Origin: Diphasiastrum complanatum
Taxonomy: Eukaryota > Streptophyta > Lycopodiopsida > Lycopodiales > Lycopodiaceae
DNA length: 64,000 nt
Direction: 5' to 3'
Assembly: GCA_029204225.1 (NCBI GenBank)
Contig: CM055095.1
Coordinates: 60,929,066 to 60,993,065 of the forward strand
Program-made: the position numbers and the translations under genes
Notes under the pieces: generated by a model
Databases searched by the model: none
Told to the model about the DNA's origin: nothing
The model's input: only the letters and a program-made list of their open reading frames with translations
Shown here: piece after piece, positions 33,961-44,135 of the stretch
Numbering within the stretch: the stretch's first letter is position 1
Layout of the letters: the number at the start of each line of letters is the position of its first letter

Positions 33961-34357
33961 GCACGCCAACCACTGGTTGAATGGCGATTCTTATCCACTT
34001 AAGCTACTCAATCAGACACTGATCAGAGACCTTATACCTCTCACTTTTGAAAACAATAAGATTCAAGAAACCAACATTGCAAGAAATTGATGATACATTG
34101 AGTAAACAAATAATTTCAGAAGAACAAATCTTCCACATGATTAGCTCTAATGTGACAATAATATGTACACATAAAGAAAATGCCAGTACAACAAATGTGC
34201 ATTGCAAAGAATCTTTGTAAAACATAACATTATAAATGTATCGGTGAAAACAAATGCATCAGACAACTTGGAACTAAATTATGGCTTGAAGAACCCTCGA
34301 TACAAGGAAGATTGAACACTTTTCTCGGGACAAGTATCAAAGAATAGAAATTCATAC

Positions 34358-36391
34358 CTGACTTTCTTTGGATGCCCCAACAATGACTGTGCTCACATTT
34401 GGGTTTGATGCACACCATGCAGTCGCCAATCGGGACAAAGGAACTTTCAATTCGTCAGCTATTGGCTTTAGGTTATCCACTTTTGTAAAAATATCATCCA
34501 CCATATATCTGGTTATTGTGTTCTGGAATACATTAAAAGTGTCTAAGGCACCAAGAAATTGGTATAGAAATAGAAAAGTGAAGCACTCAATATCACATAA
34601 AAAAGAAATAGTCAAAACCTTGCGATTTTCGAGAGCAAAACGACTGTCTGGAGGAACAATCTTTTGGCTATATTTTCCAGTCAGCACTCCTGATGCCAAA
34701 GCACCCCATGTTGTCAAGCCTAATCCATAACTGTTATACAATGGAAGATACTCCACTTCCACCTGTCAAATATATGAGAGAGTACAGGGGTAGAACATGA
34801 GTACCATCGTATTGCCTCCTAAATATGTAATGAGTCATGCTACATAATATTTGAAATAGAAATGTAAACAAAATAGCGATTTGTGTTATAAGGTCTCTCA
34901 TTACAATTTCCATAATTTTGGATTGTATGCATAGCAATCCTAAAGTCTAGACCCAAAAATTCGACTTCAAAGGTAACAAAAAACATTTGACCTTGGTAGT
35001 GTCTTTGGTAGCCTTCTTTCGTGTTGGCATGGTCATTAGATAATCTTTGGCTTGACTATTATTGCATGTGTTTTTACCCTTATTGTGTGGCCATGTGCAT
35101 TTTGGGCATCTTAGATGCACCCCGCTTCTTAGATGCACCAAGATGGACCTCCAATTTGGGAAGTGCAAGCCTTGTCAAAGAAAATGCAAAGGCATTTTAA
35201 AGAGAGTGCACTTATGAAATGTTCTATTTAGGTTAGTTTTAGATGTACATCCAACAAGTGCATTTTATGGTCATCCTAGATGTTGATGTAGTTCTTGGAT
35301 GTGCACATCCAAAAAATGGATGCATTTGCCACTCACACACACACACTTCAAGAAGAGTTATTTGGGTGATGTGTCACATTGCCATAGGTTGTGACTCCTA
35401 TGGGCACGGGCACATATTCCTCCTATATGACAACTATGCTCTACGTAGTAGTCATGAGGAGTGCTATTAAACACGTGGCATCACCCGGTTGGCTGAGAAC
35501 AGCCAAATTTTGAGCCATAGCAAGGGCTTCTAAAACGTTTTTAACGGCGAGCTACTTGCTCTAGCCACCCTCGCCCCTCCATGGGCTCCCGGGTGCTCCA
35601 ACAGGTAGCCTGCCTCTGGATGGCACATACTAACTAGGCTACCTATGGATGGCAGATACTAAGCATACAGTACATTTCATTGAAATTCAATCCAACCCAG
35701 GTTTTGAATGATTTTATACGTGGGATCAGAAATTTGAAGCTCTATTGACAGAGAAGACATTCGCAATCAGAGAAGTAGTTCATCTTGTACAAAACCGGAA
35801 TCAGTGTAAAGAGTTTACTTTGTCCCGAGCCATGAAGCTGTACTCTGGCTGCTCAACGATGGGACCGATCAAGCCAAGTCGCCTTGCAACCTCCCAAGCT
35901 TCGGTGATCTGCTGAGCAGACCACTCACTTGTGCCCCAATAGAAAGCCCATCCATTGTCAATCACATAATTCATAGCCCTCACGGTTTCCTCGATGGGCG
36001 TGCTCACGTCAGGTCTGTGGCAGAATAGAACATCCACATAATCCATCTCTAGGCGCTTCAGTGATGCCTGCATTCCCTCAATGATATGCTTTCTAGACAG
36101 GCCCTTGTCGTTGGGTTCTGGACCACCCCAGAAGATCTTGGTAGAGATGACCACATCGGATCGCTTCCAGCTCAGTTCCTTGATGGCTTGCCCCATTATC
36201 TCCTCGGCTCTCCCATATGCATATCCCTCTGCAGTGTCAAAGAAGTTGATGCCAGCTTGTCGAGCTTTGACAAGGAGCTGTTTGGCATCCTTCATGTCCG
36301 CCTGGTTGTGGAATGTGGCCCATGTTCCGAAGCCAAGCCTGCTCACCTTCAAACCAGTGCGTCCCATGGTTTTGTACTGCATGTTTGACAT
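34358..36391 (-). CDS. KAB1: KAB1-like voltage-gated K+ channel beta subunit (aldo-keto reductase), last exon missing
   Basis: Three coding exons: 36391-35819 (191 codons), 34762-34619 (48) and 34522-34358 (55), all joined in phase 0. Splice sites are canonical: GGGACAAA|GTAAAC ... TTTGACAG|GTGG, CGCAAG|GTTTTG ... TATTCCAG|AACAC, then GAAAGTCAG|GTATGA. The protein is a TIM-barrel aldo-keto reductase. FFDTAEGYAYGRAEE carries the catalytic Asp and Tyr, VISTKIFWGGPEPNDKG the Lys, and FCHRPD the His. GWAFYWGTSEWSAQQI and ASNPNVSTVIVGAS belong to the NADP-binding site. In plants this family docks to K+ channels. The 294 residues match almost the whole of the roughly 328-residue family; the last ~35 codons (KPKRPESYR-type end) are not found in the 600 bases after the last donor, where a Gypsy fragment begins. 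The gene may have an expanded last intron or be truncated. Confidence 0.93.
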
Positions 36392-37150
36392 TTCCTTGGA
36401 GATTTCTAACTGTTAAACCGGTGCTGGAAGCAGAAGAAGCTGCCATAAGTAAACCTTCGTTAGAAACATAAGCTTTTTTCATTCACAAACAAAATCGGAA
36501 GCGATCTCAACAAAAAGGCTACTGTGCAAAGAAGAAAGATGATTCAATTCAATTGGGTTTACTATCACAACAATAATAAGACCCAGAGAAACACGGATAT
36601 GGCAGCAACTATGATCCCAAACGAAACGCTGACATGCAGCAAGCTGAAACAAACAAAAGAACAGTAAGAGACATACATATATGATTCCTGATTGTTACCT
36701 GTATATATATGTTAAATTGCTTGAAACATTACAAATTTTTATTGCTGCCATTTTAGAGAGCATAGATGTTGTGTTAAGTTTTAGATATTCCCTTTTTAAT
36801 TATATAGCCTTGGATTAATATATACATATTTGTACTCATTCACATCTTGCCACATGCAATTTACAACATGATCCTTTTTGTCTTAGAAAGCCAAGGTTTC
36901 ATATTTCTTGTTTTCATAAGTCACATTCTTTTGTATAAATGTTAGGTGTTTGATTCTTACCCTTGCTTATTGTCACCTTTGTAAATGTTAATTTTTTATT
37001 ATTTGTTATTCTAGATATTTGGTATAATTTTATACTTCCCTAAATGTTAGCTTTTTTCTGCTTCTCAGCAATAACAATTAGAGAGAATAGATTGTATTGT
37101 TACTACTAATGAAACTAGGCCTAGGTTTGAAATCTACATAGGCAATAAAT
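36392..37150. promoter_or_regulatory. Upstream region of the KAB1-like gene
   Basis: The 5' flank of the KAB1-like gene (minus strand). No other gene is seen. An ORF overlapping its start (36237-36482) is out of frame and probably 5' UTR. No TATA box could be assigned with confidence. Confidence 0.35.
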
Positions 37151-37254
37151 GCCAAGTGCAAAGAGATGTCCATCCAAGGGTGGAGGTTAAGTGAGAGTGT
37201 GGTCCATCTCCCACTTAACCTCCACCTTTGGATGGGCATCTCCTTGCACTTGGC
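37151..37254. repeat. Long near-perfect hairpin (43-bp arms, 18-base loop)
   Basis: The left arm 37151-37193 (starting GCCAAGTGCAAAGAG) and right arm 37212-37254 (ending CTCCTTGCACTTGGC) pair over 43 bases with three mismatched positions. In a plus-strand transcript two of these are G:U pairs. The size and pairing resemble a plant microRNA or siRNA precursor, or a small foldback element, 0.8 kb upstream of the KAB1-like start codon. Confidence 0.85.
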
Positions 37255-37397
37255 ACTCAAAGCGTTTACAATGGCTAGCGAAAGCCGACTACCTTACAAC
37301 TCAAGCGTGAAGCCCAATAATTTTGTTTCTTCCCTTTCAAGTTTCCAACCAACATGGCATCTCTTAACCTACACATAGGTTGTCCAACCACCTTTCC

Positions 37398-37569
37398 AAG
37401 AATATTGCTACATTGATCCACTCCCAATTTCAAGAATATTGCTATAATCACCGTCCCCCAGAGAATATTGCTCTGATCACCTTTTCGTTCAAGAATATTG
37501 CTACAATCAATGTTCCTACTCCCATTCAAGAATATTGCTGCAATACTGTTTCCGTTCCAAAATATTGCT
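37398..37569. repeat. Six-copy array of AAGAATATTGCT at 29-37 bp spacing
   Basis: The core lies at 37398, 37432, 37461 (GAGAATATTGCT), 37491, 37528 and 37558 (CAAAATATTGCT). Spacers are partly conserved (ACAATCA, CCACTCCCA). Both strands happen to be open across it (plus 37380-37745, minus 37275-37718), an effect of the repeat. I do not call either ORF a gene. Confidence 0.85.
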
Positions 37570-37830
37570 ATATGGAAAGGATCTACAATCTCTTGAGTAG
37601 CTCTGGCCGAGTATCTTGGAGATTCGCCAGCATCAGCCAACATCATCCCATTCCTAATGTGTTGCAGGACCCACTTCAAGCCATATTGGATGATATTGCT
37701 TCGCTTCCGCATTGGCATCTTCGATTGTCACTTGGAAAAGCGTAGATCCTCATTCGCTTGTATTAAACCAAGTGCTTATTGTTGCCGGTCTTTACCACAA
37801 AAACTATTTTTGCAAATTGCCGCAATTTAA

Positions 37831-38556
37831 CTAAAATGTTCGATTGCTGCAAATGGTTGCTATCTTCAAAATTGGAGAGCTCCCAGTAGCTTCACAATCT
37901 TGCATGCTTGAATGTTTTCCTTTTTGTCTTTTCCCCTTTTTTGCATCTGCCATGGATGGTTTCACTTCTAGTTTCTTGGCAGGTACTAATTCTCTGGGAG
38001 GTCTTGCCAGATATTCATCAACTGTCTTGGCACTCTTTGTATCCTCGATTTGCTTCTGGGTTGTTGTAGTTGACTCGAAACTAATATGGCAATGAGATGC
38101 TAAACTTGCTTCTAAAGATGGATAGATGAATGAAAATGCAGTCTTGAGATACTCTACAAGGATGACTTTTGTTCGATGGATAAATTGTCGTGAAAGAAAA
38201 GCAAATCCAAAAATGACAGCAAGCACTAGAAAATAACATGTGATTCCAATTGGTTTGTTAGAATAATAAATAACTCGAATATGGCCTTGTCAAAAACAAG
38301 GCAATGATTGGTGACACTGAATGTATGGAAGATATAGCTTGAAATGCATGGAAGGAGAAGGTACTATTTCCGGAGTACTTCTCTGATCAAGGAGATTCAT
38401 AACATAAATTTTCATGGATTTCCTATTTCCATAGTTGTTCAATATATCTACTTGTTTGGAGATCAAATGATCAACTCTGTGTAAGGCCTTGAAAATCTTC
38501 TCAGAATGTGGAAGACATATAGATTTGAGGTTGCAGAAAGGCCAAAAAAAATTCAA
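37831..38556 (-). other. Two unrecognised minus-strand ORFs
   Basis: ORF 37831-38226 (131 aa) has a hydrophobic start (MLAVIFGFAFLS), then a polar Lys-rich tail (VPAKKLEVKPSMADAKKGK). ORF 38290-38556 (88 aa) shows no motif. They lie downstream, on the same strand, of the zinc-knuckle fragment and could be later pieces of the same broken gene. I do not recognise them. Confidence 0.25.
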
Positions 38557-38704
38557 TTGTAGCAGATGACGGAATATCTATCTCACTGTCTTCCAGCAAG
38601 GACTCATTTCATTTCTTGTAATAACATCTCTGTGCCTTGAGTGATATGGGTAATCACGGGGCAATGTAGAAGTTTTCAAGAAACTTTCCGATTAAACAAC
38701 AAGT

Positions 38705-39190
38705 TTAGTTGTTGGTTGCTAAGGTGCTCATGGTGTGTTGTCGTTGGGATCCTAACCGGATTCGTAACGAATGGCGGACAAGTAGGATCTTATTGGATTG
38801 CTTTGAACAATCTTTGAAACTGTGTTTTCTAACACAATCGGGACATTCGACATGGTATTTTGTTTTGACTGTACAATCAACCATAAAGTGGCCTATTTCA
38901 CCACAGATGAAGCATTTGTTGTTCATCGGCCCTTGTTGAATTGCATAGCCATCTTGGATGGCTAGGACTTCTGGATTTTTCAAATAGTGTTCGTGATAAG
39001 GCAAGGATTTTCCAAAGTTGGATGGTTGTTTTTCATATCGTTGTATGGAACTGGCTTGAATATGCTAATATGAAGGGCAATCAGTAATTGGATGTGTAGC
39101 CCTGTAGTGTGGGCACCAAATATTTTGTCGTCTATAAGGTACCTGTGCAGGGGGTAGCTGAGCAGGCATATAAGATTGTATCTCTTTTGT
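38705..39190 (-). pseudogene. Fragment with three zinc-knuckle motifs, interrupted by a Copia insertion
   Basis: Reading on the minus strand: a degenerate knuckle (CPHYRATHPITDC), about 60 polar residues, a canonical knuckle (CFICGEIGHFMVDC), then a third (CPDCVRKHSFKDC, one residue short). A stop lies after the first knuckle (SY, then TAG) near 39067. Upstream continuity is cut at 39200 by the end of a Copia element. It could be a gag of another element or a nucleic-acid-binding protein; I cannot tell. Confidence 0.5.
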
Positions 39191-39299
39191 CAAGAATTAG
39201 ACATCAAGCATTCACCATAAGCAATCACCACAAGAAGGTGGAAGAAGAACACGCACTGTCACTCTATCACACTAACTCATACAGAATGTAAAGCGTCCT

Positions 39300-40056
39300 T
39301 GACCTCAGCCTTGATTCCAATTGCCTCGATTCGGACTATCATTGTCTTGCTCATGAAATTGTTGAAATGATCCTTGGCTTGAGTTTCTTCCTCTCAATTG
39401 ATACCTTCCACGGCCAAATCTTCCACCTCATCCTCTAACTGCAAGAGCTTGATCATAGCTCCTGTTACGATGATTCGAGTTCTCTTGACGTTGCTCTTCT
39501 TGCAAAAGCAATCCACCTAGTTCCTCATAGGTTGAAGATTTTCTCTTGTGGCTATACTCGTCACAAACATCTGATGTGACTCACTCAGACTATTCAATGT
39601 CAATTGCATAATCTCACGATCTTGTACTCGCTCTCCAACTACTGCTAATTGGTCACGAATCTCTTTGATCTTCAGTATGTGATCGGCAATAGTTGCACCA
39701 TCATCCATCCGCAATGTATGCAACTTCGTCTTCAGAAACAGTATTCGAGATGTATTTGTCGTTTCAAACAATGCCTTCAATGTATCCCATGCTTCTTTTG
39801 GTCCTTCTGAATCTGAAATATAGGGAATAATTGCATCTCTAACTGATAAGTTGATGACATTCTGGGCTTTATGTTTTCTCCTATCAAATGCCCACTGATC
39901 TTCTTCAATCACTGACCTTGTCTCTTCACCTGTCATGATCTCCCACAACTCCTTTTCCATCAAAATGTTCTTCAGTTTGAATTTCCAAACTGCATAGTTG
40001 TCGGCACCTTCCAATTTGCTTGACTCATTAAGGACACTCTCGCTTAGAGTTGTCAT
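39300..40056 (-). pseudogene. Copia gag
   Basis: ATG at 40056 (MTTLSES). UBN2-type gag: KLEGADNYAVWKFKLKNIL, ELWEIMTG, EAWDTLKALFETTNTSR, LKTKLHTLRMDDGA, IMQLTLNSLSESH. The first frame stops at 39517. A one-base shift restores YEELGGLLLQEEQRQ, and an Arg/Gly-rich region with one TGA continues to about 39300. No zinc knuckle is retained before the LTR scrap. Confidence 0.88.
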
Positions 40057-40133
40057 TATTGGATAGATGAGTCTAGCTCACAAAATTTATCACACCACAT
40101 AACTGTAAATTTTTGGTTGGACACCTGATATCG

Positions 40134-40345
40134 GTACGACGCGCGGGTGCACGACTACTCAGGATTTTTTTTAGCTCACACGCATGGATCCGATATTGGT
40201 ACAGATATGCGATATGGTATGACGCGCGGATGGACGACTGCTCTAGATTTTCTTTACCTCTGGCGCGTCGTTCCAATATTGGTACTGATATGTGATATCG
40301 GTATGACGCACGGATGTACGACTGCTCTTGGTTCTCGTCGATCCG
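40134..40345. repeat. Three-copy tandem repeat in the Copia leader, 82-85 bp unit
   Basis: Units begin GTACGACGCGCGG (40134), GTATGACGCGCGG (40216) and GTATGACGCACGG (40301). Each also holds a GATATTGGTAC or GATATCGGTA block. They are GC-rich compared with the surroundings. The ORFs at 40073-40470 are made by this repeat. Confidence 0.8.
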
Positions 40346-40891
40346 ATATTGGTACGGACAAGATGAAAAGTAGAGAGAATATAAGAACTTTCAGAGGGAA
40401 TATTCTAGATTTTCCACTTCGGCGCGGCGGCTATGCCCCCTCCTCTTTGCAAAGATTTCAAAATGTGTGATTGTTCAAAAGACAGAGATCAATAATGTGA
40501 AAAGTATGAAGCTTCCTAACTCTGAATGACGGTACTAGACACTATCTAGTGTGATTTGTGGTACTCCAAACAGACAAATGAGAGATTTCTTGGCAAACCT
40601 CTCACACAAATAGCACTTTCCACAACAACTAGGAAGTATTGTAAGAATCTCCCCCACTCAACAGATTTTCAATCTGTCTGATGCTGCCCTGGCCTTTCTG
40701 ATGCCTCCGGGACTGTGTTTTCATTCTCCACTGATGACTCTAAGCTCCAAACCTGCAAAATACACCAAAGAAGAATTTCTTCCAGCCGTTTTTATCTCTC
40801 CAAGCTTTCACCTCTCGTGAATAACTTTCTCACTTCGTTGCGGAGCCTATGACAAGCTGTATCCACTGATTAGGCACGCAGGACTATTGCT

Positions 40892-40903
40892 GCTCTGATA
40901 CCA
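40892..40903 (-). other. tRNA-iMet primer binding site
   Basis: The plus strand reads GCTCTGATACCA, followed by the LTR (TGCAACATC). Confidence 0.9.
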
Positions 40904-41150
40904 TGCAACATCAAGCATTCGCCATAAGCAATCACCACAAGAAGACGGAAGAATAACACGCACTGTCACTCTATCACACTAACTCATACATAATGTAAAG
41001 TGTACAAATAAACCCTGAACCCCTGATAGAGAGAGAAAACCTACGAGTAGACTAATAGACTAGCCTACAGCTAATGACAGCTGGTCACAACTGTCAACAT
41101 TAATGTACCTCGTAAACAGTAACAATGAAGTTTATCATTGATTTCTAACA
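40904..41150 (-). repeat. 5' LTR of the reduced Copia element (247 bp)
   Basis: On the minus strand it starts TGTTAGAAATC and ends GATGTTGCA next to the primer site. It is short for Copia but within the known range. Confidence 0.8.
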
Positions 41151-41238
41151 TCTTTTTTTTTATGTATTTCTATTTACAAATGAAGTCCTATTCAATAAGT
41201 TTTTCTCTATTTTCAATATCAGTATTAGGAACTGATAA

Positions 41239-41370
41239 GGCAACAGTCACCTATTCTATAATTTTGTCTTCCTCTGTTTTGGGAAGGACTTCTATGCCTT
41301 TTAAGGCAACAGGCCTCTCTCCTATAATTTTGTCTTCCTTTGTATTGGGAAGGACTTCTATGCCTTTTTT
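41239..41370 (-). repeat. In-frame 66-bp tandem duplication
   Basis: Two copies (41239-41304, 41305-41370) of a unit that on the minus strand reads KGIEVLP...EDKIIE over 22 codons. It lies at the 3' end of the H3-like gene and may be its C-terminal repeat or 3' untranslated sequence. Confidence 0.75.
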
Positions 41371-41399
41371 ATCATATATAATTATATCTGCATCTGAGC

Positions 41400-43251
41400 A
41401 ACCGGAAAGGCTGTTAAGGCAGGAGCATCTTGCTTTTTCAGGCCCTCGATTTTAGGCGTAACGCTTGCACCATTCTGTACATAAGTTCTGATCAACTCTT
41501 GCCGAAATCTATATAGATTGTCGGGAGTGTACGGCTCAAGAGTGAACTATCATCACAAAACATGTGAATCAGCAAATTACAAACAATGGTAGTAAATAAA
41601 TAAGAATCAGAATGAAAGGAACTACAAATGAGCAAAATATTACCTTTTCAAGACCTACATTTACTTGTAAATTATACCACTCAAAAAAGAGCTTTGTATT
41701 GTATAGGACGAACCATGCACAACTAAAAACATCCCTTTTCTATACACACTACATATATTGAATGAAAATTAGTAATATTATGAGAGAAAATTTATTTATG
41801 CTATGATGATAGATTTAAACTAAAAAAATACATGCATATCAGGGATAAATTGTATATACCTTGAGATATTTAATGGTTATCTCTCCAATTGAGGTCCCGT
41901 TGTCGGTATTTCCCGAACAACATTAGGAAGTAGAGAATAAAATATTATATGTGTATTATTAGCTAAGTTTACTTTTACACAAAGAAAATTTGATACTCCC
42001 TCCTTATTTATCTTTACAGAAATAATGTTCAGACTCCAATGCTGACTGCAATAATCGAAATAAAAATTAGAATCCATCTAGACAGGAGTAATCATCCAAA
42101 TTAAAGCAACAAAAGCAAACTAGCAATCCTTACTTATTCTCATATGGAATCAAATAAAATTTTGCCACTTGACTGCATTCGATGAAATATATAGCCCTTT
42201 CAAAATTGACATCTTTTGTCTTCACCGCTCCCATAAACAATGGACTGACAACAAAAACTACACCCTGAGAATCAAAACTAACTACTATGCTGCAAAAAGT
42301 TTCCGCCGGCTTCTACAATAACATCTGTAATCTCTGATGTTTTTTCTTTCAACTCTGCACATAATTCGGGACCTAATCTATAGCTTATATATGAATCTGA
42401 AATAAAGAAATCAAAATAATTGCCAAGCAGATCAATTTTATCAGCTAAGTAAGTCTTGTATTGGTTATAATGGTCAGAATCAAAATCAACCTGGTTAGGA
42501 TCGTATGGAGTTCTGACAAAAAGATTATGTACATGGAGAGAAAGAGATGTAGACACAATATTTACAGATTTTCAGTTATTTTATCAAGCTCCTCTAGGGT
42601 TATCCTCACTTTTAGTGAAGAAACCTTTTGAGGAGCTGGACGAATAACAGAAGGAGGAGAGGATGATTCTGGGTCTGAATCAGATTCTCCAGCATCTGAT
42701 TCAAAGCTTAGAAAGATGCGGGGTCTTTGTCAGGGATAACTCTAGAAGGAAGGAAAGCAGCTGGCCTTTGAGATCCAGTTTTTTTAGGGACAACCTGCTT
42801 TTTTTTCCTCCTTGAGGTTGTTGGCAAGTCAGTTCTATTCAGAGGCAGGTTTCTAGAGGTACTGGCATTATCCACATGAAGATTTAAATATCATCCCCGA
42901 AGTCGTTTGAGAATAACGAAATCTTTAGACATGATGGTAACACGCTTACCATGCATGGCCAAAAGATAGGAATCCTCAAAAAACTGGGACAAAGAGTCTT
43001 CTGCAGCACTCTGTCTGCATGGCTTTCATGGCAAAATGAACATCAAGCCCAAGTGACAGGGTGACATTCCTAACAGATCAGTCGAAAGGAGCTCTAGGGA
43101 TCAACAATTTAGTTGATCTCTAGAGTTTTCTTATCTCCCTTAGCCAGATCTGCTTTCTGCCATGTCTACGGCCAGTACCAGGGGGAACACGGGCATGGGA
43201 TGGCTGTACAGAGGTAATGGCATGGGCAGTGGATTTTGTCCTAGCCATCAT
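41400..43251 (-). pseudogene. Gene A: histone H3-like domain fused to a long unfamiliar C-terminal region
   Basis: The first ATG is at 43251. The text starts MMARTKSTAHAITS (H3 starts ARTKQTA) and continues WLREIRKL, TAG, RSTKLLIPRAPFD, TGA, SVRNVTLSLGLDVHF. After one extra base it reads AAEDSLSQFFEDSYLLA then MHGKRVTIMSKDF and RLRG before a TGA at 42893. These match H3 blocks [36 protein letters not shown] and KRVTIMPKD. LLIPRAPF and the altered loop 1 recall centromeric H3 variants. After the TGA the same frame continues through a basic segment (RRKKKQVVPKK), then an acidic Ser-rich part and ITLEELDKITEN. Further exons with canonical sites follow: CAG|A at 42512 (PYDPNQVDFDSDHYNQ), then a later exon CAWFVLYNTKLFFEWYN joined in phase to FTLEPYTPDNLYRFRQELI. 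I do not recognise the C-terminal part. At least two stops and two frameshifts make it a pseudogene. Confidence 0.6.
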
Positions 43252-43353
43252 TCTCAAATCAAAAGAAGTAAATTTGAAAAACAAATCTGTGATTTGAATA
43301 TCGAAACCAAGTGTAGAGAATGAAAACAAAAAATGTTGCGAAAGAAAGGACTG

Positions 43354-44100
43354 AATATCGGTTTCGAGCACAAGATCACAAGAGAAACTAAGTAACAGAA
43401 AGATCTGTGCTCGAAAGCGATATTGGCAATACAGCGGTATTGGTCTCGAGCGCAGGGAGTGATGGCAAACGAAGAACGAACAGAGAGCGTGCCTGAGAGT
43501 GATATTGGGAGCGAAAAACAAAAAGTTTGCAAAAAAAAATGAGAATTTTGCGGGGGTATATATAGAAAATTTTTGCACGTGTGAAAAAAAAAAGACTTCA
43601 AACATGTGGCGGCATCTAACAGGTCCACGTGTATTTTTCGTATAGATCATTATGACTCAATAATGAGGCCACGTGGTGTAGGACACGTGCACGAATCATA
43701 TTACGACACGTGGCATTCTACATGTAACAAATGTCAGATCAATCATTCTTTGTACGACGAAATATTCATGATGAATCATGCAACGACACGTGTCCTTTTG
43801 GACATCCTCCACATGTGCAAAAAAAATTTATAAATAGGTCATTTCTGACGAGAATTTTCACGTAAATTTTTTGATTTCTATGTCGGATATTGATTTCAAG
43901 CGCACACTTTTCTCTATTTATGATCTGTTTACATACTTGCGCCTAGATTCGATATCGCTTTCAAGCGCGCCTTATGTTTCCTTTCTTGTCTGTTCTTTGT
44001 ACTCGCGCTCGGATCCGATACTCGATTTTCTAATATCTCTTTCGAGCGCATAGGGCCTTAAGGTTCTGATCTAACCTGCATTCTACGCCTGAGAGCGATA
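43354..44100. promoter_or_regulatory. Repeated GATATCGCTTTCGAGCGC-like motif between divergent genes A and B
   Basis: Good copies at 43354-43370, 43409-43424 (inverted), 43886-43903, 43951-43968 and 44032-44049. Partial copies lie near 43443, 43493 and 44091. They sit in the presumed 5' regions of both divergent genes, either side of the CACGTG cluster. They could be binding sites shared by both promoters or subterminal repeats of an element. Confidence 0.65.
43576..43792. promoter_or_regulatory. Cluster of six CACGTG (G-box) sites
   Basis: Exact CACGTG palindromes start at 43576, 43626, 43670, 43684, 43707 and 43787, several as GACACGTGKC. Six in 217 bp is far above chance for AT-rich DNA. 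In plants, G-boxes bind bZIP and bHLH factors. Their position midway between the divergent genes A and B suggests a bidirectional promoter. Confidence 0.7.
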
Positions 44101-44135
44101 TTCAAAATCTTTCTTCTGTATTTTCTTTTGTTGAA

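Larger units (their letters stand above)
39201..41150 (-). mobile_element. Copia element reduced to 5' LTR, leader, gag and a 3' LTR scrap
   Basis: The 5' LTR (40904-41150), primer site, leader with tandem repeats and gag (40056-39300) are present. Gag then runs directly into 93 bp that match the LTR (39201-39293 versus 40908-41000, five differences, no indel). Protease, integrase, RT, RNase H and most of the 3' LTR are deleted. The outer LTR end is ...TTTCTAACA followed by TCTTT; the other end has lost its terminal bases, so the target duplication is not confirmed. Confidence 0.8.

Noticed and set aside
36081-36482. ORFs overlapping the first exon of the KAB1-like gene
   Set aside because: Shadow frames of a conserved aldo-keto reductase exon.
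37398-37569. CRISPR-like array
   Set aside because: Repeats are 12 bp with irregular spacing in a plant nuclear context.
37275-37718. 147-codon minus ORF as a gene
   Set aside because: The opposite strand is equally open and the content follows the repeat array.
42278-42512. Gene A C-terminal exons as a PCNA/Rad9-type sliding clamp
   Set aside because: A few blocks (VVSFDSQGVVF, GTSIGEITIKYL) recall clamp strands, but length, order and conserved clamp residues do not fit.
43120-43650. 176- and 124-codon minus ORFs upstream of the H3-like start
   Set aside because: Only the last part (from 43251) is homologous to H3; the rest is the promoter/5' region, AT-rich and without motifs.
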